From NCBI RefSeq assembly GCF_902459465.1, contig NC_047068.1, positions 13,539,195 to 13,603,194 of the forward strand: a DNA stretch of 64,000 nucleotides, in the 5' to 3' direction. Below, piece by piece: positions 23,176 to 35,214 of the stretch (the stretch's first letter is position 1; the number at the start of each line of letters is the position of its first letter). The translations under genes were made by a program, and so were the position numbers. The stretch is from Asterias rubens. Its lineage: Eukaryota > Echinodermata > Asteroidea > Forcipulatida > Asteriidae. The notes under the pieces were generated by a model. That model made no database searches, was not told where the DNA came from, and saw only the letters and a list, made by a program, of their open reading frames with translations.

Positions 23176-24755
23176 AATCTAGTTGTTGTTGCAATGAAAC
23201 GAGCCGGTTTTTGTTCTCCAAGTTTAGCCCAGTTTAGTTCTAGTCTTCGTCGGTAGAGACTAAAATTATTTTCAAATTACTCATTGTATTATTTTGTTCA
23301 AACGAGTTTAAAAAATCAGATTAGGGCGGTCCATGTTGAAATGGCAGTTCATTTTAAACTGAGCCTTTTCCCATTTTGATTTCTGTTTATAGAAACCTAA
23401 CAAATCCCCATCCACTGTTATTATAATACACGCTGACTTAGTAGTACCCCAACCCCAACGACCTACATTTTTATGAACCGGGCCGTCCCCTCTCCCCCGC
23501 TTGGCCAGGATTTATTGCTTGAAGACGGTACTAGAGTTGTAGCGTCAACATGGGACGTCTGCCCCATATCAGCCCAGACAATGTCTCGTGAAAGAACAGA
23601 AATACTACTTGACCTCAGTATAAAATGAGTTTGCAATATTTCGTATATTGTGTTCGAGTGCCGGCTTCAACTCCAGTTGAGGGCACGTCGAAAAGACATT
23701 GTACAATCAGCAATATAGGCCATCAAACTTTCTGGGTTTGTTTTGTCTTGTTGTTTATGTGAAAGTTTAAAAAGTATAAGTCTATGTTGACAAATCCAAT
23801 GTTGTACATGTACCTATTGGTGAGTGGTAATGGTCCCTACCGTAACACAGGTTTGGGCGTGTTTTGATGACATTTACCGTTCATGACCTGGTGGAGGCGA
23901 TCTGTGCCGGAATTCATGAGCAGGTATATGGGGCATGAGCCCCGCCTCCTTGTTAAAAAGGAATCAGTAAATATATCAAATAATAATACTAATAATAATT
24001 AACCATTCTTATATAGCGCATAACACATAGAAATCAAACATGTCCCTAAGCGCGATTTCCACTCTTTTTTAAGTCAACAATGCTATCACCCTCCAAGAGG
24101 GTTGATATTTGGGCTTAACAATACACTATTTGTAAGGCACGTTGTGTATTTTACATTTTTGAATATTGAATTGAACCAAATTCAAATGCAAAGTGGTGAT
24201 TACATCTTTACAGTTCACAATTTATAGAAACTTGCTAGTAGCCAGGCCATCCCCCACCCCTTATCGAAATATATAGGCCCCACAGTTTGGCTTTAACAAG
24301 AACGTTGAATATCCACATCCAGATCTTCTCCTTTTCCCGCTCGATCAGTAAGCGCGTCATAGAGTTTTCAAGTCACTTAAAAAAAACCTGGGTTCGTGAC
24401 CTGAAAGTTGAAGAGGCCTTTACTCCGTATTGAAGAGGCTGTTGAAAGATCACCTCATTACTAATATTGAGTTATCAGTACGCCAAGGCCATGACTGACG
24501 CAATAGCTTTGGGTCCAGTGATTTCCATGAAATCCCTTCCGGTGCAGCACACAAAGTATAAACAATTGTTCGATTTTATTGTTCTTGAAAGCAAATCAAA
24601 TATATTTCCATTCTTAGTACTACTTGTGGTTTCTTGTATATAGCGCTCATTTTTCGTCTCTCAGAGACGCTTAAGGCGCTTTAACTTTAATTTTTTTCCT
24701 GAAAGGTATTGTGGAGCTACGTTTTTGAAATGGGACTAATTTCTATACATAACAA
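23176..24755. other. Intergenic, no gene seen
   Basis: Scattered repeat fragments and short AT-rich stretches (about 23985-24000). There are no ORFs of note and no splice-supported exon. Confidence 0.4.
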
Positions 24756-24910
24756 CAGTATTGGTTTACAAGGTGCTGGGGCACAATATTCAGCCAATCA
24801 AACCAGGAACACCCCTTGTCTGTTTGGAAGTGCACCGGGTTCTTTTACGTGCATTACACAACACACGGGAAATACGCGGCTTTACGTCCCTTCCGAAGGA
24901 CGCAGCAATA
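24756..24910 (-). mobile_element. SINE with conserved core, inverted copy
   Basis: On the - strand it carries GGGACGTAAAGCC, CGTGTGTTGTGTAATGCACG and GGTTTGATTGG. The same order occurs on the + strand at 26645-26850, and the first part at 32275-32330. The core resembles the deeply conserved Nin-type SINE domain; that name is from memory. Confidence 0.65.
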
Positions 24911-26474
24911 ATCGTGTCCTGCAGCCGATTTTACGAAACGCTTTGATTAATCCTATTTTGAGTAAGGACGAGTAACTCGTCCTAACTACGAATGGGTTTA
25001 ATGCGTCCAACGTCTATGGATACAGAACTTAACTCGTCCTAAAGTCCCCCAACCGGGACTCGAAACAAGGCTCACCCACTACTACCGGGTAACCTGGTCA
25101 GACTCCATTCGGGAATAATTACCCTACACTTTACAGCCAAATAGGGTATTTTTTTAGAGGGCTGTGTAGAAAAGATGAGCCTTTATAGACAGTCAACAAC
25201 CAGGGCAGAATATTTGACTATTTTCCCACAAACCATAAAAGCTGTAACCTTTAAATCTTTGAATTCAGATTTGTGGGTATGTGTGGAGGCTGTATACTGA
25301 GCAAGTTGGTGTAAACATGGCTTCCTTTATAAAATACAAATCGAGATGAGATTCTGCAAATAACATAAGAAACTGAAAACAACATTCACGTCATTGGTGA
25401 AGATGTGTTATCTGATATCACATTATTTAGGGGCAATTTGTTTTAAGTGTGCGCTGAGTGTATATGGCGCCTTAAGATTGTCTAATGGGTTATATTAGCG
25501 CTGGGAACCTAATGTGCCATCTATACTCCAAGGACCCCATAGTCACAGTGCAATATACAGTGGAAATTGCTTGGGTTGTTCATTCATACATAGAGCTAGC
25601 TCCTAGCTCTATGATTCTCAAACCATGAACCACGGACGGTCCATTATGTTGTATTACAGTGAAGCTTTCAAAACTGGCATTTGCTGACATTTTGACGCAA
25701 TTCACCTGACGTCATCATTGCACATCTACATCCCCATCTATTCAGTTACTTATTGTTAAAACCTGTTCAGCATCTATAGACAAGGGTGTGGCTGCCGACG
25801 GTGGACGGTTTGTGTACTCATTAGGCGCTAAAGTATATACAAAAAAATTGAAATAAAGTGAAAAACATGACGCTGGTTGACAATACATTTTGCGTCATTT
25901 GTAAGTCGGTTCATTTTCTACATTACTTTTCCATTGCACAAACATCACACGCGCGCTATGAGACTTTTATCATGTTGCCACCATTTTGGTCATGTTCCCT
26001 GTATCCCATTACGAAGATGGATGTTAAAATTAATTGTTCAAAAACGGGAACCAGACTATTCCTTCTTCCCAGCCTCGGTTTAGTTATATACATTTGAATG
26101 GGGAAACAAATCAAGATGGCCGCACAGTTGATAAAGGCCATGATATCCTGCGACGCTCGCCATTTCGGTGGTCAATGATTAAACGTGTAACAAACGCGTG
26201 TCGCCTAAAAATGCGCACTATCCAACTTTGATAGTAGCACATGGGCGTTGAATCCCGAAATGGCGCAACTTAATTGACTCTCAAGTTGGCAGACCATGGG
26301 CAGACAGTGGCATGAGACGTCTGGGTAAGGGGGTCATTATTGGAATGCTGAACAGATCTTAAGGTCATCAAACCTTTACATCTAAAAGTCTACGACCTAG
26401 TTTATCTCTGTGTATATAGGCGTCTTTGATGTTTCAATTTCAAAGTTTATAAAAACGAAATTCCCCCCCCCTCT
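24911..26474. other. Intergenic, repeat remnants
   Basis: A decayed AGGACGAGTAACTCGTCCT palindrome (about 24964-24983) and a nearby AACTCGTCCTAAAG suggest an eroded MITE. It also holds a hairpin at 25589 and a YY1-like CAAGATGGCCGC near 26113. No gene is supported. Confidence 0.35.
25589..25613. repeat. 11-bp hairpin
   Basis: CATAGAGCTAG, a three-base loop, CTAGCTCTATG. It is perfectly paired and its function is unknown. Confidence 0.6.
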
Positions 26475-26570
26475 TTTCTCCAGAAGATGATCAGAGCATA
26501 CTGATGAAAAAGTCGAGTTGTAATCAACGGTTCTTTTTTCAGAACCACCTCAACTCATTGAGAGATATTC
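26475..26570 (+). ncRNA. Decayed copy of the hammerhead-like/histone-stem-loop element
   Basis: Homologous to 37517-37605: CTCCAGAAGATGATCAGAGC then ATACTGATG..AAAGTCGAG, then GGTTCT-(6)-AGAACC followed by ACC. Both stems differ from the second copy yet still pair (ATCAG/CTGAT, GGTTCT/AGAACC). The hammerhead CTGA core is mutated to CAGA and the stem-loop has a 6-nt loop, so it is probably inactive. Confidence 0.45.
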
Positions 26571-26644
26571 ATTACATGGAGCATGGAGGAACCGCAGACT
26601 TAGTATTCACACCGTGCAAAGTTTCAAACCCTACTTAAAAATGA

Positions 26645-26850
26645 ATTAGTATCATGGGGTGGGACGTAAAGCCGTTGGTCCCGTGTGTTGTGTATCGCAC
26701 GTTAAAAAAAACCCCAGTGTACTTATCGTAAAGAGAAAGGGTTCGCCTTGGTGTTTCTGGTTTGATTGGATTCATATTGCGCCACAGCACCTTGTAAACC
26801 ATCACATGGCTATGTAAAAAGGAGTATTGCATGTCTCATAATTCAAACGT
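26645..26850 (+). mobile_element. SINE with conserved core, + copy
   Basis: It contains GGGTGGGACGTAAAGCCG, TTGGTCCCGTGTGTTGTGTA, CACCTTGTAAACC and a 3' part also found inverted at 24756-24910. Its tRNA head is missing. Confidence 0.65.
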
Positions 26851-27204
26851 AGTCCCACATACCTTGCAGGAAAATACTGAACGTTGAAGAAAACGACTTG
26901 AGCGTCACTGAGCAAAGAAAAAGAAGCCGCACTTCTATTATTTTGTTCTGTCCCATAAATTGTTATGGAAGTAGAGCCTACATTTGCCTGCTAATGTTGC
27001 CAAGACGACAATTGCTATTGGACCTTGTTGTAAACTATGCCACTCATCTCAAATGTCTGCAAAATATTTGAATCATAGACATATAGTATTCTTGAAAAAA
27101 GATATTTGTTGTATGCATACTTCTCATGATGCGCTACCAAGTTTAAACCGAGCCTTGAAATAAACAATTATTTCTCCAGTATAATTAACAAGGAATCTAT
27201 ATAT

Positions 27205-27235
<31 letters not shown>

Positions 27236-28289
27236 TTTCCAGGCAAACAGTACATACAAAGAATAGACAATAAAAATGTGAGAGAACTATAAACCTTACT
27301 TTACTTTCTGGCGTTGACCCTTTATAAGTTTAATAATATTGATAAATAATCATTATTATGGTATATTATTATTCAAAACGTTTTCCATGATAACCAGGGA
27401 TTGAATTAGGGGAAAGTAGCGGTTTTTCTTAATTTTTTTTTTTTTTTTTTTTTTTAAAGCCCTTTGTTTTCAAATATTCACCAAAGCTATAGGAAGTCAA
27501 CAAACCTTAGCCTATAACAAATAGGCCTATAATGCGAAAAAACACCTTCTCTTTTTTTCCCTTTTCCCCCCACCATCTTACACTTAGGCCTACAGTACGC
27601 ACTGCTCATTTTGACGAGGAAAACATTGAAACTAAATGACACTGATCTGCATAGCAACCTGTTGTTACAGGAGAATTTGAAACAGGAAATGTGCAATTAA
27701 TGTTTTACAATCCATCAAGTTTCAAGTTGATGAATTAAACTTTACACAAATGGAAAACTCATTTCAAGATTCTTAGAAGAAAACTTCCTGGTGATGACTC
27801 AATTCTAATGATCTTTTCTTGTTAATGACTTTTTATTATTATTGTAAAACCTGTTTTTTAGCATTCCACTTTAGACCCTTCGTTGTCGCAGCATGTGCTT
27901 CTTCCATCATTTTTGACACTTTTCGGCATAAACGTCCGGTTACGTACAGAAACAAAACATTTTCAAGGTTACCCAAGAAACATAAGGTCTAACCCGGTTA
28001 GTTTTTCTCCCTTTTCCCCCATTTTGTTAAAGGCCGAGGTGTCGTACCCCCCCCCCCCTTGAGAGTTTCAGGAAAACAAACTTGTGACGCATGCTATGCT
28101 TGAATGTTCTTCAACCTGTTTACGTTGTTTTGAATCTTGACGTACACGATGTAGAGACTAAACTACAAAAATCACTCAACTCTCCAAGCCTTCTTAAAAT
28201 CATCTTTAAAAATTACATCATTTTATAGTTGTCTCAGTTTTACAAATCCCCCGTCAGAATCAGCCTGGGATTGGGTCCAAATTGGCCAT
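26851..28289. other. Intergenic, simple-sequence rich
   Basis: An (ATTT)n block at 27203-27238, a T-run near 27428-27456 and a C-run near 28047-28057. No gene is supported. Confidence 0.4.
27203..27238. repeat. (ATTT)n microsatellite
   Basis: About nine uninterrupted TTTA units. Confidence 0.85.
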
Positions 28290-28745
28290 ACACCGTGATG
28301 GTCCAGTGGTCAGACTGGACTTGCAACCACAATGTTGTAGGTTCAAATCCTTACAAAGCTCGCCCCTGATTTCACAATGACTGGACGTAGGGTGGTCGTC
28401 TAGTTGTTAAAATCAAAATTGATTTTTGCAATTCACAACCTTAGAAGATAGACCAATGTTGGTTGGCAAGTAAATACCATAGAGAATACTTATGCCTTGA
28501 GTTTTGTCTGCATCTGCTAGTTTGCACACCAACCAATGTGCGAGTATACTCCAGATGAGGTTTCTGCATATGTAGGTAGATGATGATAATGATGACTCGG
28601 GATGACAATGATGATGATTGGATGTTGCCAGATTGGTGTAAATATCCCCTTATGGGAGTGGAGTTCGTCGAGTAATCATCTTAACAAACCAACAAACCAA
28701 CCAACAAACAAACAATAATTATTATTAAACAAACAATCAAACCCG
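28290..28745 (+). mobile_element. tRNA-derived SINE with (AAAC)n tail
   Basis: The head has A box TGGTCCAGTGGTC and B box AGGTTCAAATCC (about 28340-28351). The body ends with GTTGCCAGATTGG...ATCCCCTTATGGGAG, then an AACAAACC-rich tail. The tail matches 663-770 on the other strand. Confidence 0.6.
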
Positions 28746-28831
28746 TGTGTGGGTCAGCAAGGCACGTTATACCGGTCAACCTTACCCATAATCTTAATTA
28801 AAAATCACACATTGCTCATCCCGGTTTCTCA

Positions 28832-29160
28832 TCAGTACGACCTCAAACAAGGGTCAGGCTGACCTTGAACGATGTAGGACTGGTTATGACCTTTGCCCCT
28901 GTAATTTACCAGGGGTCATTTCTGACCTGAGGTATCCCCACCAGTACGACCTCAAACCATGCTCAAACAAGGGTCACGCTGACTTTGAACAATATGTAGG
29001 AATGGTTGTGACCATTGCACGGCCTGTAATTTACCGTGCGGTGTCCTCACCAGTACGACCTCAAACAAGGGTCACGCTGACCTTGAACGATGTACGACTG
29101 GTTCTGACCTTTGCCCCTGTAATTTACCAGGGGTCATTTTCTGACCTGAGGTATTTTTGA
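28832..29160 (+). repeat. Three tandem copies of a ~109-bp unit, each with a hairpin
   Basis: Copies begin CAGTACGACCTCAAAC at about 28833, 28942 and 29051. Each ends in a hairpin around TGTAATTTAC: CCCC/GGGG-type stems in copies 1 and 3 (28896-28915, 29114-29133) but GCACGG/CCGTGC in copy 2 (29017-29039). Pairing is kept although the sequence differs. Confidence 0.75.
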
Positions 29161-29269
29161 CCTGGGAGTTTTAGAGGGGAAGAAGCTGGTGGAAGCGTCC
29201 ATCAACGGTGCTTTTGCAATAAAACAATAGCCATTAGGTCAATATTGTTAAAGCCACTCCAAGAATCTA

Positions 29270-29620
29270 ACTTAAAGGAACATTTCAGAATTGGTTTTGC
29301 TAGCGAAAAAGTTGCTGGCAGTGTAAGCACTTTATGTAATCCACCGTATACATAAACTGACAAACCTGTAGAAGTTCGAGATCGATCGGCCATCTGGGTC
29401 ACGAGAGAATAGTGAAAAACTTATTACAAATTTTGCATTGCTCACTGAGCGCTAAACTCCAAACGCGAAATTGGATTATTTATTTCTCATAAAATATGAA
29501 ATTTCAGACAGAAATATTTCAAGGGCTGTTTTCTACTATCATCAACATTAGACCATGTAAGTTTTATGTAAATCTGTGGTCTTCACGATTTTTGTTTCTT
29601 GCCAATTCTGTAACGTTCAT
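29270..29620. mobile_element. MITE, family C-like copy
   Basis: It begins CTTAAAGGAACATTTC and ends AATTCTGTAACGTTCA, with ACAAACCTGTAGAAGTTC and AAATCTGTGGTCTTCACGAT inside, words typical of family C. Boundaries are approximate. Confidence 0.5.
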
Positions 29621-29661
29621 TTCAACTATGATTTGAGTATGCAGTGTTGATTGTTTTGGGG

Positions 29662-29707
29662 CACTTTCTGTTATATCTTTAGGACTCTAAAGAAATAACA
29701 GAAAGTG
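29662..29707 (+). repeat. 46-nt hairpin with near-perfect stem
   Basis: CACTTTCTGTTAT pairs with ATAACAGAAAGTG at the base, then TCTTTAG with CTAAAGA, with one A-A mismatch and a four-base loop. It could be a small-RNA precursor or the core of a MITE. Confidence 0.55.
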
Positions 29708-31112
29708 TTCATTTTATTTGGAGGGAGATCAACCTGTTGCTTTGGTTATTATATAGAATTCTGTTTATAAAGGACAGATCCGGACCAACATTTTAGGGGG
29801 GGGGGGTGCAAATTATTATCAAAGAAGGAGCATGTGAGCGCGAAACCTTTACAGCGTCCAGTAAGGGGGCCCGCTTAAGGGCCTTGGATAATGTTGCATT
29901 CTAGATGCTCTGTGGTACAATCTTAGGCAAATTAGAGGCTTATCGACAAAGAAAACAGAACAAAAAGGCTTATAATTTGAATGTGGGCCTTTTTGATTTT
30001 GGCAATACTTTAATTTCCATAACGTAATGCATTAATCAGTTCGAAACACATTTCTCAGCATTAGATTCTATGAAAATTCTTTTCAAAATGCATTTATTAC
30101 ACTAGGAGGGTGGGGGCATGGTAATCCCCCCACCCCCGCCACGGATCCGCCATTGTATGAAATTTCAGCTTATCAGAGCACTTCCGGAAAATCAGTTGTT
30201 GCATTATTTATCTTTTCTGGAGCAAGTATCAAGTGGTCCTGTAGTGTTTATTGTCGTTATCGTAGCGGAGCCAAGACAAAAATCCACGATTGCCGAAAAG
30301 TGGGACGGGTGGTTGACCCAAGCAGTGTACTGTTTCGTGACCCCTTTCAAAAAAGTGACAAAACCATTTCCGCTTTGGAACGAGCATTTAGTATTCAGAC
30401 ATACCATGGAGGTAGCCCTCCATGGACATACCAAGTAATGGTTATTAGATCGTCACCGTCACTTCACCTTACCGTGTCTGATGTCAATGCACCCACAAAC
30501 CGTGGCCTCGCGAGGCCACGGTAACAAAGTTAGAAATGACCCGGTCACCCATAATAGTATTTCTTTCTACTCGACGACCTATATTTGAACCGAAGTACAA
30601 TTCCAAGAGATGTGGTGAATATTCCCACAAACCAGAAGGCATAAACGTGTTGTATATATGTGAATATTATAGTATTACTGACCATTGGAAGTCTTTTGGC
30701 TTAGGGGTTTACAAAACAGGAACACTGGTTTGCCACCCCTTCAAGTTAGTTCAATAATCCTTGGGTGATTAAACACAATGAGAACGGAAACGGGGGGGGG
30801 GAGATAAAAGGGTGCGTCTTGTTTGACTGTTGGTGGTCGATTCGTGTAAAGAGACTGGAGGACGTTACCCTAGGGCTGGCGGCCTACTTTATTTGCAGAT
30901 TCTTTTTTCCCCTGCATAGGTGGCCTCATAATTGTCCTTCAAATTAAACTAAAAAACCGCAATCGTGGCCTCGGGCAGGTCAGCATGCCCCACATATCAT
31001 AACCCATCTTATAAAAACCGTCCACAGCTTGCGTGCAGTTCAAATGTCGGCAGTTTTCAGATGTCTTCCCCTTTCTTTCTTTTCTATTTTGTTTGTTTTC
31101 CTTTTTCTAAAG
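29708..31112. other. Intergenic, or upstream intron of the exon at 31113
   Basis: G- and C-runs near 29799, 30125 and 30792, and a perfect 22-bp palindrome at 30500. Overlapping ORFs at 30118-30524 have no family support. It ends in a long pyrimidine tract (31066-31107). Confidence 0.35.
30500..30521. repeat. Perfect 22-bp palindrome
   Basis: Two arms of CCGTGGCCTCG and its complement meet without a spacer. It is unusually GC-rich for this region. Confidence 0.7.
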
Positions 31113-31228
31113 TGGACCCTCGGTGGATTCCCGCAGAGAATTTCAAGGAAACCTGTCAGGGGGTTTTGGCGCGCAAACTATCTCTTGAAAATGCAACTTT
31201 GCCCGTATCACAACTCAAAATGCTTTAG
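31113..31228 (+). CDS. Possible last exon of an unrecognised gene
   Basis: A long pyrimidine tract and acceptor TAAAG (ending 31112) precede a frame of 38 codons and TAG, with PRWIPAENFKETCQGVLARK in the middle. The splice signal is good, but the peptide is unknown and a frame this short may be chance. Confidence 0.25.
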
Positions 31229-32167
31229 TGCCATTTCGAACGACCCAGGAAGTCAAATGAGAAAACACTGTATCAAGCTGTAGCCCCGTGTGACAGGAGT
31301 ATGCCCCCGTACATACAGCCGAGTTTTTAGAGGCTCAGTCGGTCAGGTTTTGGTGAGGGAGTTGGCACTCTGTATTTGTGTACAATCTGTCAAAGTTGTA
31401 AGGCGATAGCCAATTTTATAACCGTGAGTACGGCTTGTTGAATCAGTTACAGTTTGAAGTGGAAGGTACGGTGAATACGCCGCGGGACAACACTTGAAAA
31501 TTGTGTTGACGTTTTCAAATCAGGCGCCAAAAGACTACACGCATCTATACTGCATCATTGTTTCTGCAACCACACGTATAGTGCGGTGCCCTTTTTATTT
31601 CACATGCTTCAACTGGCAGGTAGAGAAATCATAACACTGAAGTGTTTGAATTGATGTTATGTGAGCTTAGTGTAAGATGAGACATTGGTAATTAGTCAGT
31701 GAAGACATCTCTTGTAGAAGTCACCCGAATGAAAACCGAGCCGTGGCGGGTAGAGAGAGGTGCGACTCGAATGTCCCGGTGATGATGGGGTCACGAGAAG
31801 TTTGTTTGGGGGTGTGTGGGTGGACATCCAGGGGAGGGAATGTGGACTCGAGCATAATAAAGAAGAAATCTGACTTATCAGAAGGAGTCCAATGTGTGGG
31901 CGCATTACGTTCACACCACTCATCCCTATGCTGGTATGCTTTTATCAAACAATCCGTAGGTATGTAAAACAAACAAAGGGAAAGAAGTTTGAAAATCCTT
32001 CTTTCGAAGAAGTGAGCCGAAGAATAAACATCTCTTTTTTACCAGGTATGATTGTGAAGTAACCCTCACCCCATTTGCAGGTTGTTGTTGGCTAGGTGCC
32101 AATGGTGAAAATGAACGTGCGAAAAAATAAACTAGAATGAAGTACTCACAACAATAACATTTAAATT
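31229..32167. other. Intergenic, no gene seen
   Basis: ORFs on both strands around 31696-31972 overlap one another and lack splice or family support. Confidence 0.35.
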
Positions 32168-32340
32168 CAATTCACTTGGCCGTGGCCGAGCGGTTAAGAG
32201 CACCGAAATCAAACTGATCAGCAGAGTGTAGGTTCGCGTCTACACATTTTGTCCTTTAGCAAGACGTCCTTCGGATGGGACGTAAAGCCGTTGGTCCCTT
32301 GTGTTGTGTAACACACGTAAAAGCATTTATTGTGGATGTT
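32168..32340 (+). mobile_element. tRNA-Ser/Leu-headed SINE
   Basis: The head reads GGCCGTGGCCGAGCGGTTAA with B-box-like AGGTTCGCGTC. The core CCTTCGGATGGGACGTAAAG is followed by TTGGTCCCTTGTGTTGTGTA, shared with the SINEs at 24756 and 26645. Its 3' end runs straight into the minisatellite. Confidence 0.7.
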
Positions 32341-34195
32341 GTGACCAAGTTACCATCTTATAGAAAGAAGAGCTGCTATATAGTTGTGACCCAGTAACAA
32401 TATAAAAAGAAGAGTTTCTGACCCAATAACCATCTTTGAAAGTAGAGCTTCTGACCCATTAACCCGCCGTCTTGTAAGTAGAGCTTCTGACCCAGTAACC
32501 ATCCATAGAAAGTAGAGCTTCAGACCCAGGATCCACCTTTAAAAAAGACAGCCTCTGACCCCGATAGCCATCTTAGTAGAGCTTCTGACCAAGTACCATC
32601 ATATAGAATAGAGCTTGTGACACAGTAACCATCTAATAAAAGTATAGTTTCTGACCCAGAGAAACCATCTTATTCTTAGAAAGTAGAGTTTCTGACCCGT
32701 GACCATCTTAGAAAGTAGAGCTTTAACCATCAAGTAACCATCTTGTACACAGTAGAGCTTCTAACCCAGTAACCATCTTATAAAAGTAGAGTTTCTGACC
32801 CAGCAACCATCATATTCTTAGAAAGTAGAGCTTCTGACCCGTAACCATCTTAGAAAGTAGAGCTTCTGACCAAGTAACCATCTTAGAGAAAGCAGAGCTT
32901 CTAACTCAGTAACCATCTTATAAAAGTGGAGTTTCTGACCCAGTAACCATCTTATTCTTAGAAAGTAGAGCTTCTGACCCGTAACCATCTGATAAAGTAG
33001 AGCTTCTGCTCAGTAACCATCTAATAGAAAGTGGAGCTTCTAACCCAGTAACCATCTTATAGAAGTAGAGTATCTGACCAAGTCACCATCTGATAGACTG
33101 ACCCAGTAACCATCATATAGAAAGTCGGCTTCTGACCCATTAACCATCTGATAGAAAGTACAGCTTTTGACCCAGGGACCGTCTTGTAGAAAGTAGAGTT
33201 TCTGACAGTAATCAAATAGAAAGTAGAGCTTTTGACCCAGGATCCACCTTTAAAAAAGACAGCCTCTGACCCCGATAGCCATCTTAGTAGAGCTTCTGAC
33301 CAAGTACCATCATATAGAATAGAGCTTGTGACACAGTAACCATCTAATAAAAGTATAGTTTCTGACCCAGAGAAACCATCTTATTCTTAGAAAGTAGAGT
33401 TTCTGACCCGTGACCATCTTAGAAAGTAGAGCTTTAACCATCAAGTAACCATCTTGTACACAGTAGAGCTTCTAACCCAGTAACCATCTTATAAAAGTAG
33501 AGTTTCTGACCCAGCAACCATCATATTCTTAGAAAGTAGAGCTTCTGACCCGTAACCATCTTAGAAAGTAGAGCTTCTGACCAAGTAACCATCTTAGAGA
33601 AAGCAGAGCTTCTAACTCAGTAACCATCTTATAAAAGTGGAGTTTCTGACCCAGTAACCATCTTATTCTTAGAAAGTAGAGCTTCTGACCCGTAACCATC
33701 TGATAAAGTAGAGCTTCTGCTCAGTAACCATCTAATAGAAAGTGGAGCTTCTAACCCAGTAACCATCTTATAGAAGTAGAGTATCTGACCAAGTCACCAT
33801 CTGATAGACTGACCCAGTAACCATCATATAGAAAGTCGGCTTCTGACCCATTAACCATCTGATAGAAAGTACAGCTTTTGACCCAGGGACCGTCTTGTAG
33901 AAAGTAGAGTTTCTGACAGTAATCAAATAGAAAGTAGAGCTTTTGACCCAGAAACCATCTTATAGAAAGCTAAGCTTCTGGCCAATAACCACTGTAACAA
34001 AAGTAGAGCTATTTCTGACCCCTGTAACCATCTTAACGAGCAAAGCTTCTAGCCAAGTAACCATCTTAGTAGAGCTTCCTACCCAGTAACCATCTTAGAA
34101 AGTAGCGCTTCTGACCCGTAACCATCTTAATAAGTAAAGTTTCAGTCCAACTAACCATCTTAGAAACTACAGCTTCTTAAAAAGAGTAGAGCTTG
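32341..34195 (+). repeat. Degenerate ~35-bp minisatellite
   Basis: About 1.85 kb of variants of GTAGAGCTTCTGACCCAGTA followed by ACCATCTTATAGAAA. Spacing varies by deletion and insertion. It includes the 711-bp duplication at 32530-33951. Confidence 0.9.
32530..33951 (+). repeat. Apparently identical 711-bp tandem duplication within the minisatellite
   Basis: The block 32530-33240 recurs at 33241-33951 with the same order of about 20 variant units. I saw no difference between the copies, while single units inside differ strongly from each other. That points to a very recent duplication or an assembly artefact. Confidence 0.85.
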
Positions 34196-35052
34196 AGTCG
34201 GGTTCGTGTCCTCAAAGAGCCGCCTTGGTATCGAGTCTCCCTCTTGGGTGCTTTGTAGTCCACGCCCAAACAAGACGACTAACCCACTTAAGAATTGTCC
34301 CACGAGGACAGCGTCGGCAGCCCGTCCTGTTAATCAGTTGGAATGCATTGCTGTCAGACGAACAAGGTCATCAGATATTAGGCTCAACATCCCCGCGGTT
34401 TACTTTACAACTGGCCCGCTTTCTGTTGCCTCGGCAGTTGCAACGTTTGCTTATGATGCCTTTACCTGATAAATTCAGCGTGGCAGAGACTTTGTTTTTA
34501 TTGGTTGTTTCCTTACGATGACGTCTTTAATGTTTGTAAACGCATGTCATTCGAGGTAATGTTATGGCGAGACAATAATGTGAACATAGAGCAAGGAACA
34601 AATCCACAACATCTTTGTTACGGGGGAATATGGACAAACTAGCAGGCACTAATCTAAAATGTTTGTGTTTTTTTCCACACTTGCACCTGTAACAACCGGT
34701 AAAGATTATATGGATTAAACCAGTACAATTAAACTGAGTAAATGCAAACATTGTATAGTGACTTGGCAGCTTTGCGATACATGTGTGCTGAATAATACTC
34801 ACGGTCAAACTCACGGCTGTTTATTTACAAACATCGTGTTCACGTACAGGGTGCGTCTCGTCCACGTTGATCAAGGATGGCTTCGCGTCGCACGCGGCCC
34901 GACAGTCACTTGACTCGAATTAGGGTCACGTCACACAATTTACATGCAACAAGTTTCAGCATTGTTTGAACAATATTTCCCATGCGCTACTAATGGTACT
35001 GAACTGAAGCATTTGTTTTCTCCTAGTTGTCTGTAAAATTTGCCTCGTGTGA
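34196..35052. other. Intergenic, no gene seen
   Basis: Overlapping ORFs at 34206-34521 have moderate GC content but no family or clear splice support. The rest is AT-rich. Confidence 0.35.
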
Positions 35053-35163
35053 CCTGCCGTCGATTTCACAAACGCTTAAATTAGTCTGAACTCGAGTTAG
35101 GACGAGTAACTAGTCCTAAGATGAAGCTCAAGTTAGGAAGAGTTTTGTGAAATCGACGGCAGG
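35053..35163. mobile_element. MITE, 111 bp
   Basis: CCTGCCGTCGATTTCACAAA at the left is matched by TTTTGTGAAATCGACGGCAGG-type sequence at the right. The interior has AGGACGAGTAACTAGTCCT. Confidence 0.8.
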
Positions 35164-35214
35164 CCCTTGACTCCGGTGTTGCATGCAATTATTATGTCCT
35201 CTTCGCAATACTAT

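Noticed and set aside
30118..30524. Overlapping + strand ORFs as a gene
   Set aside because: Two frames overlap over the same DNA, starts are not convincing, and no family was recognised.
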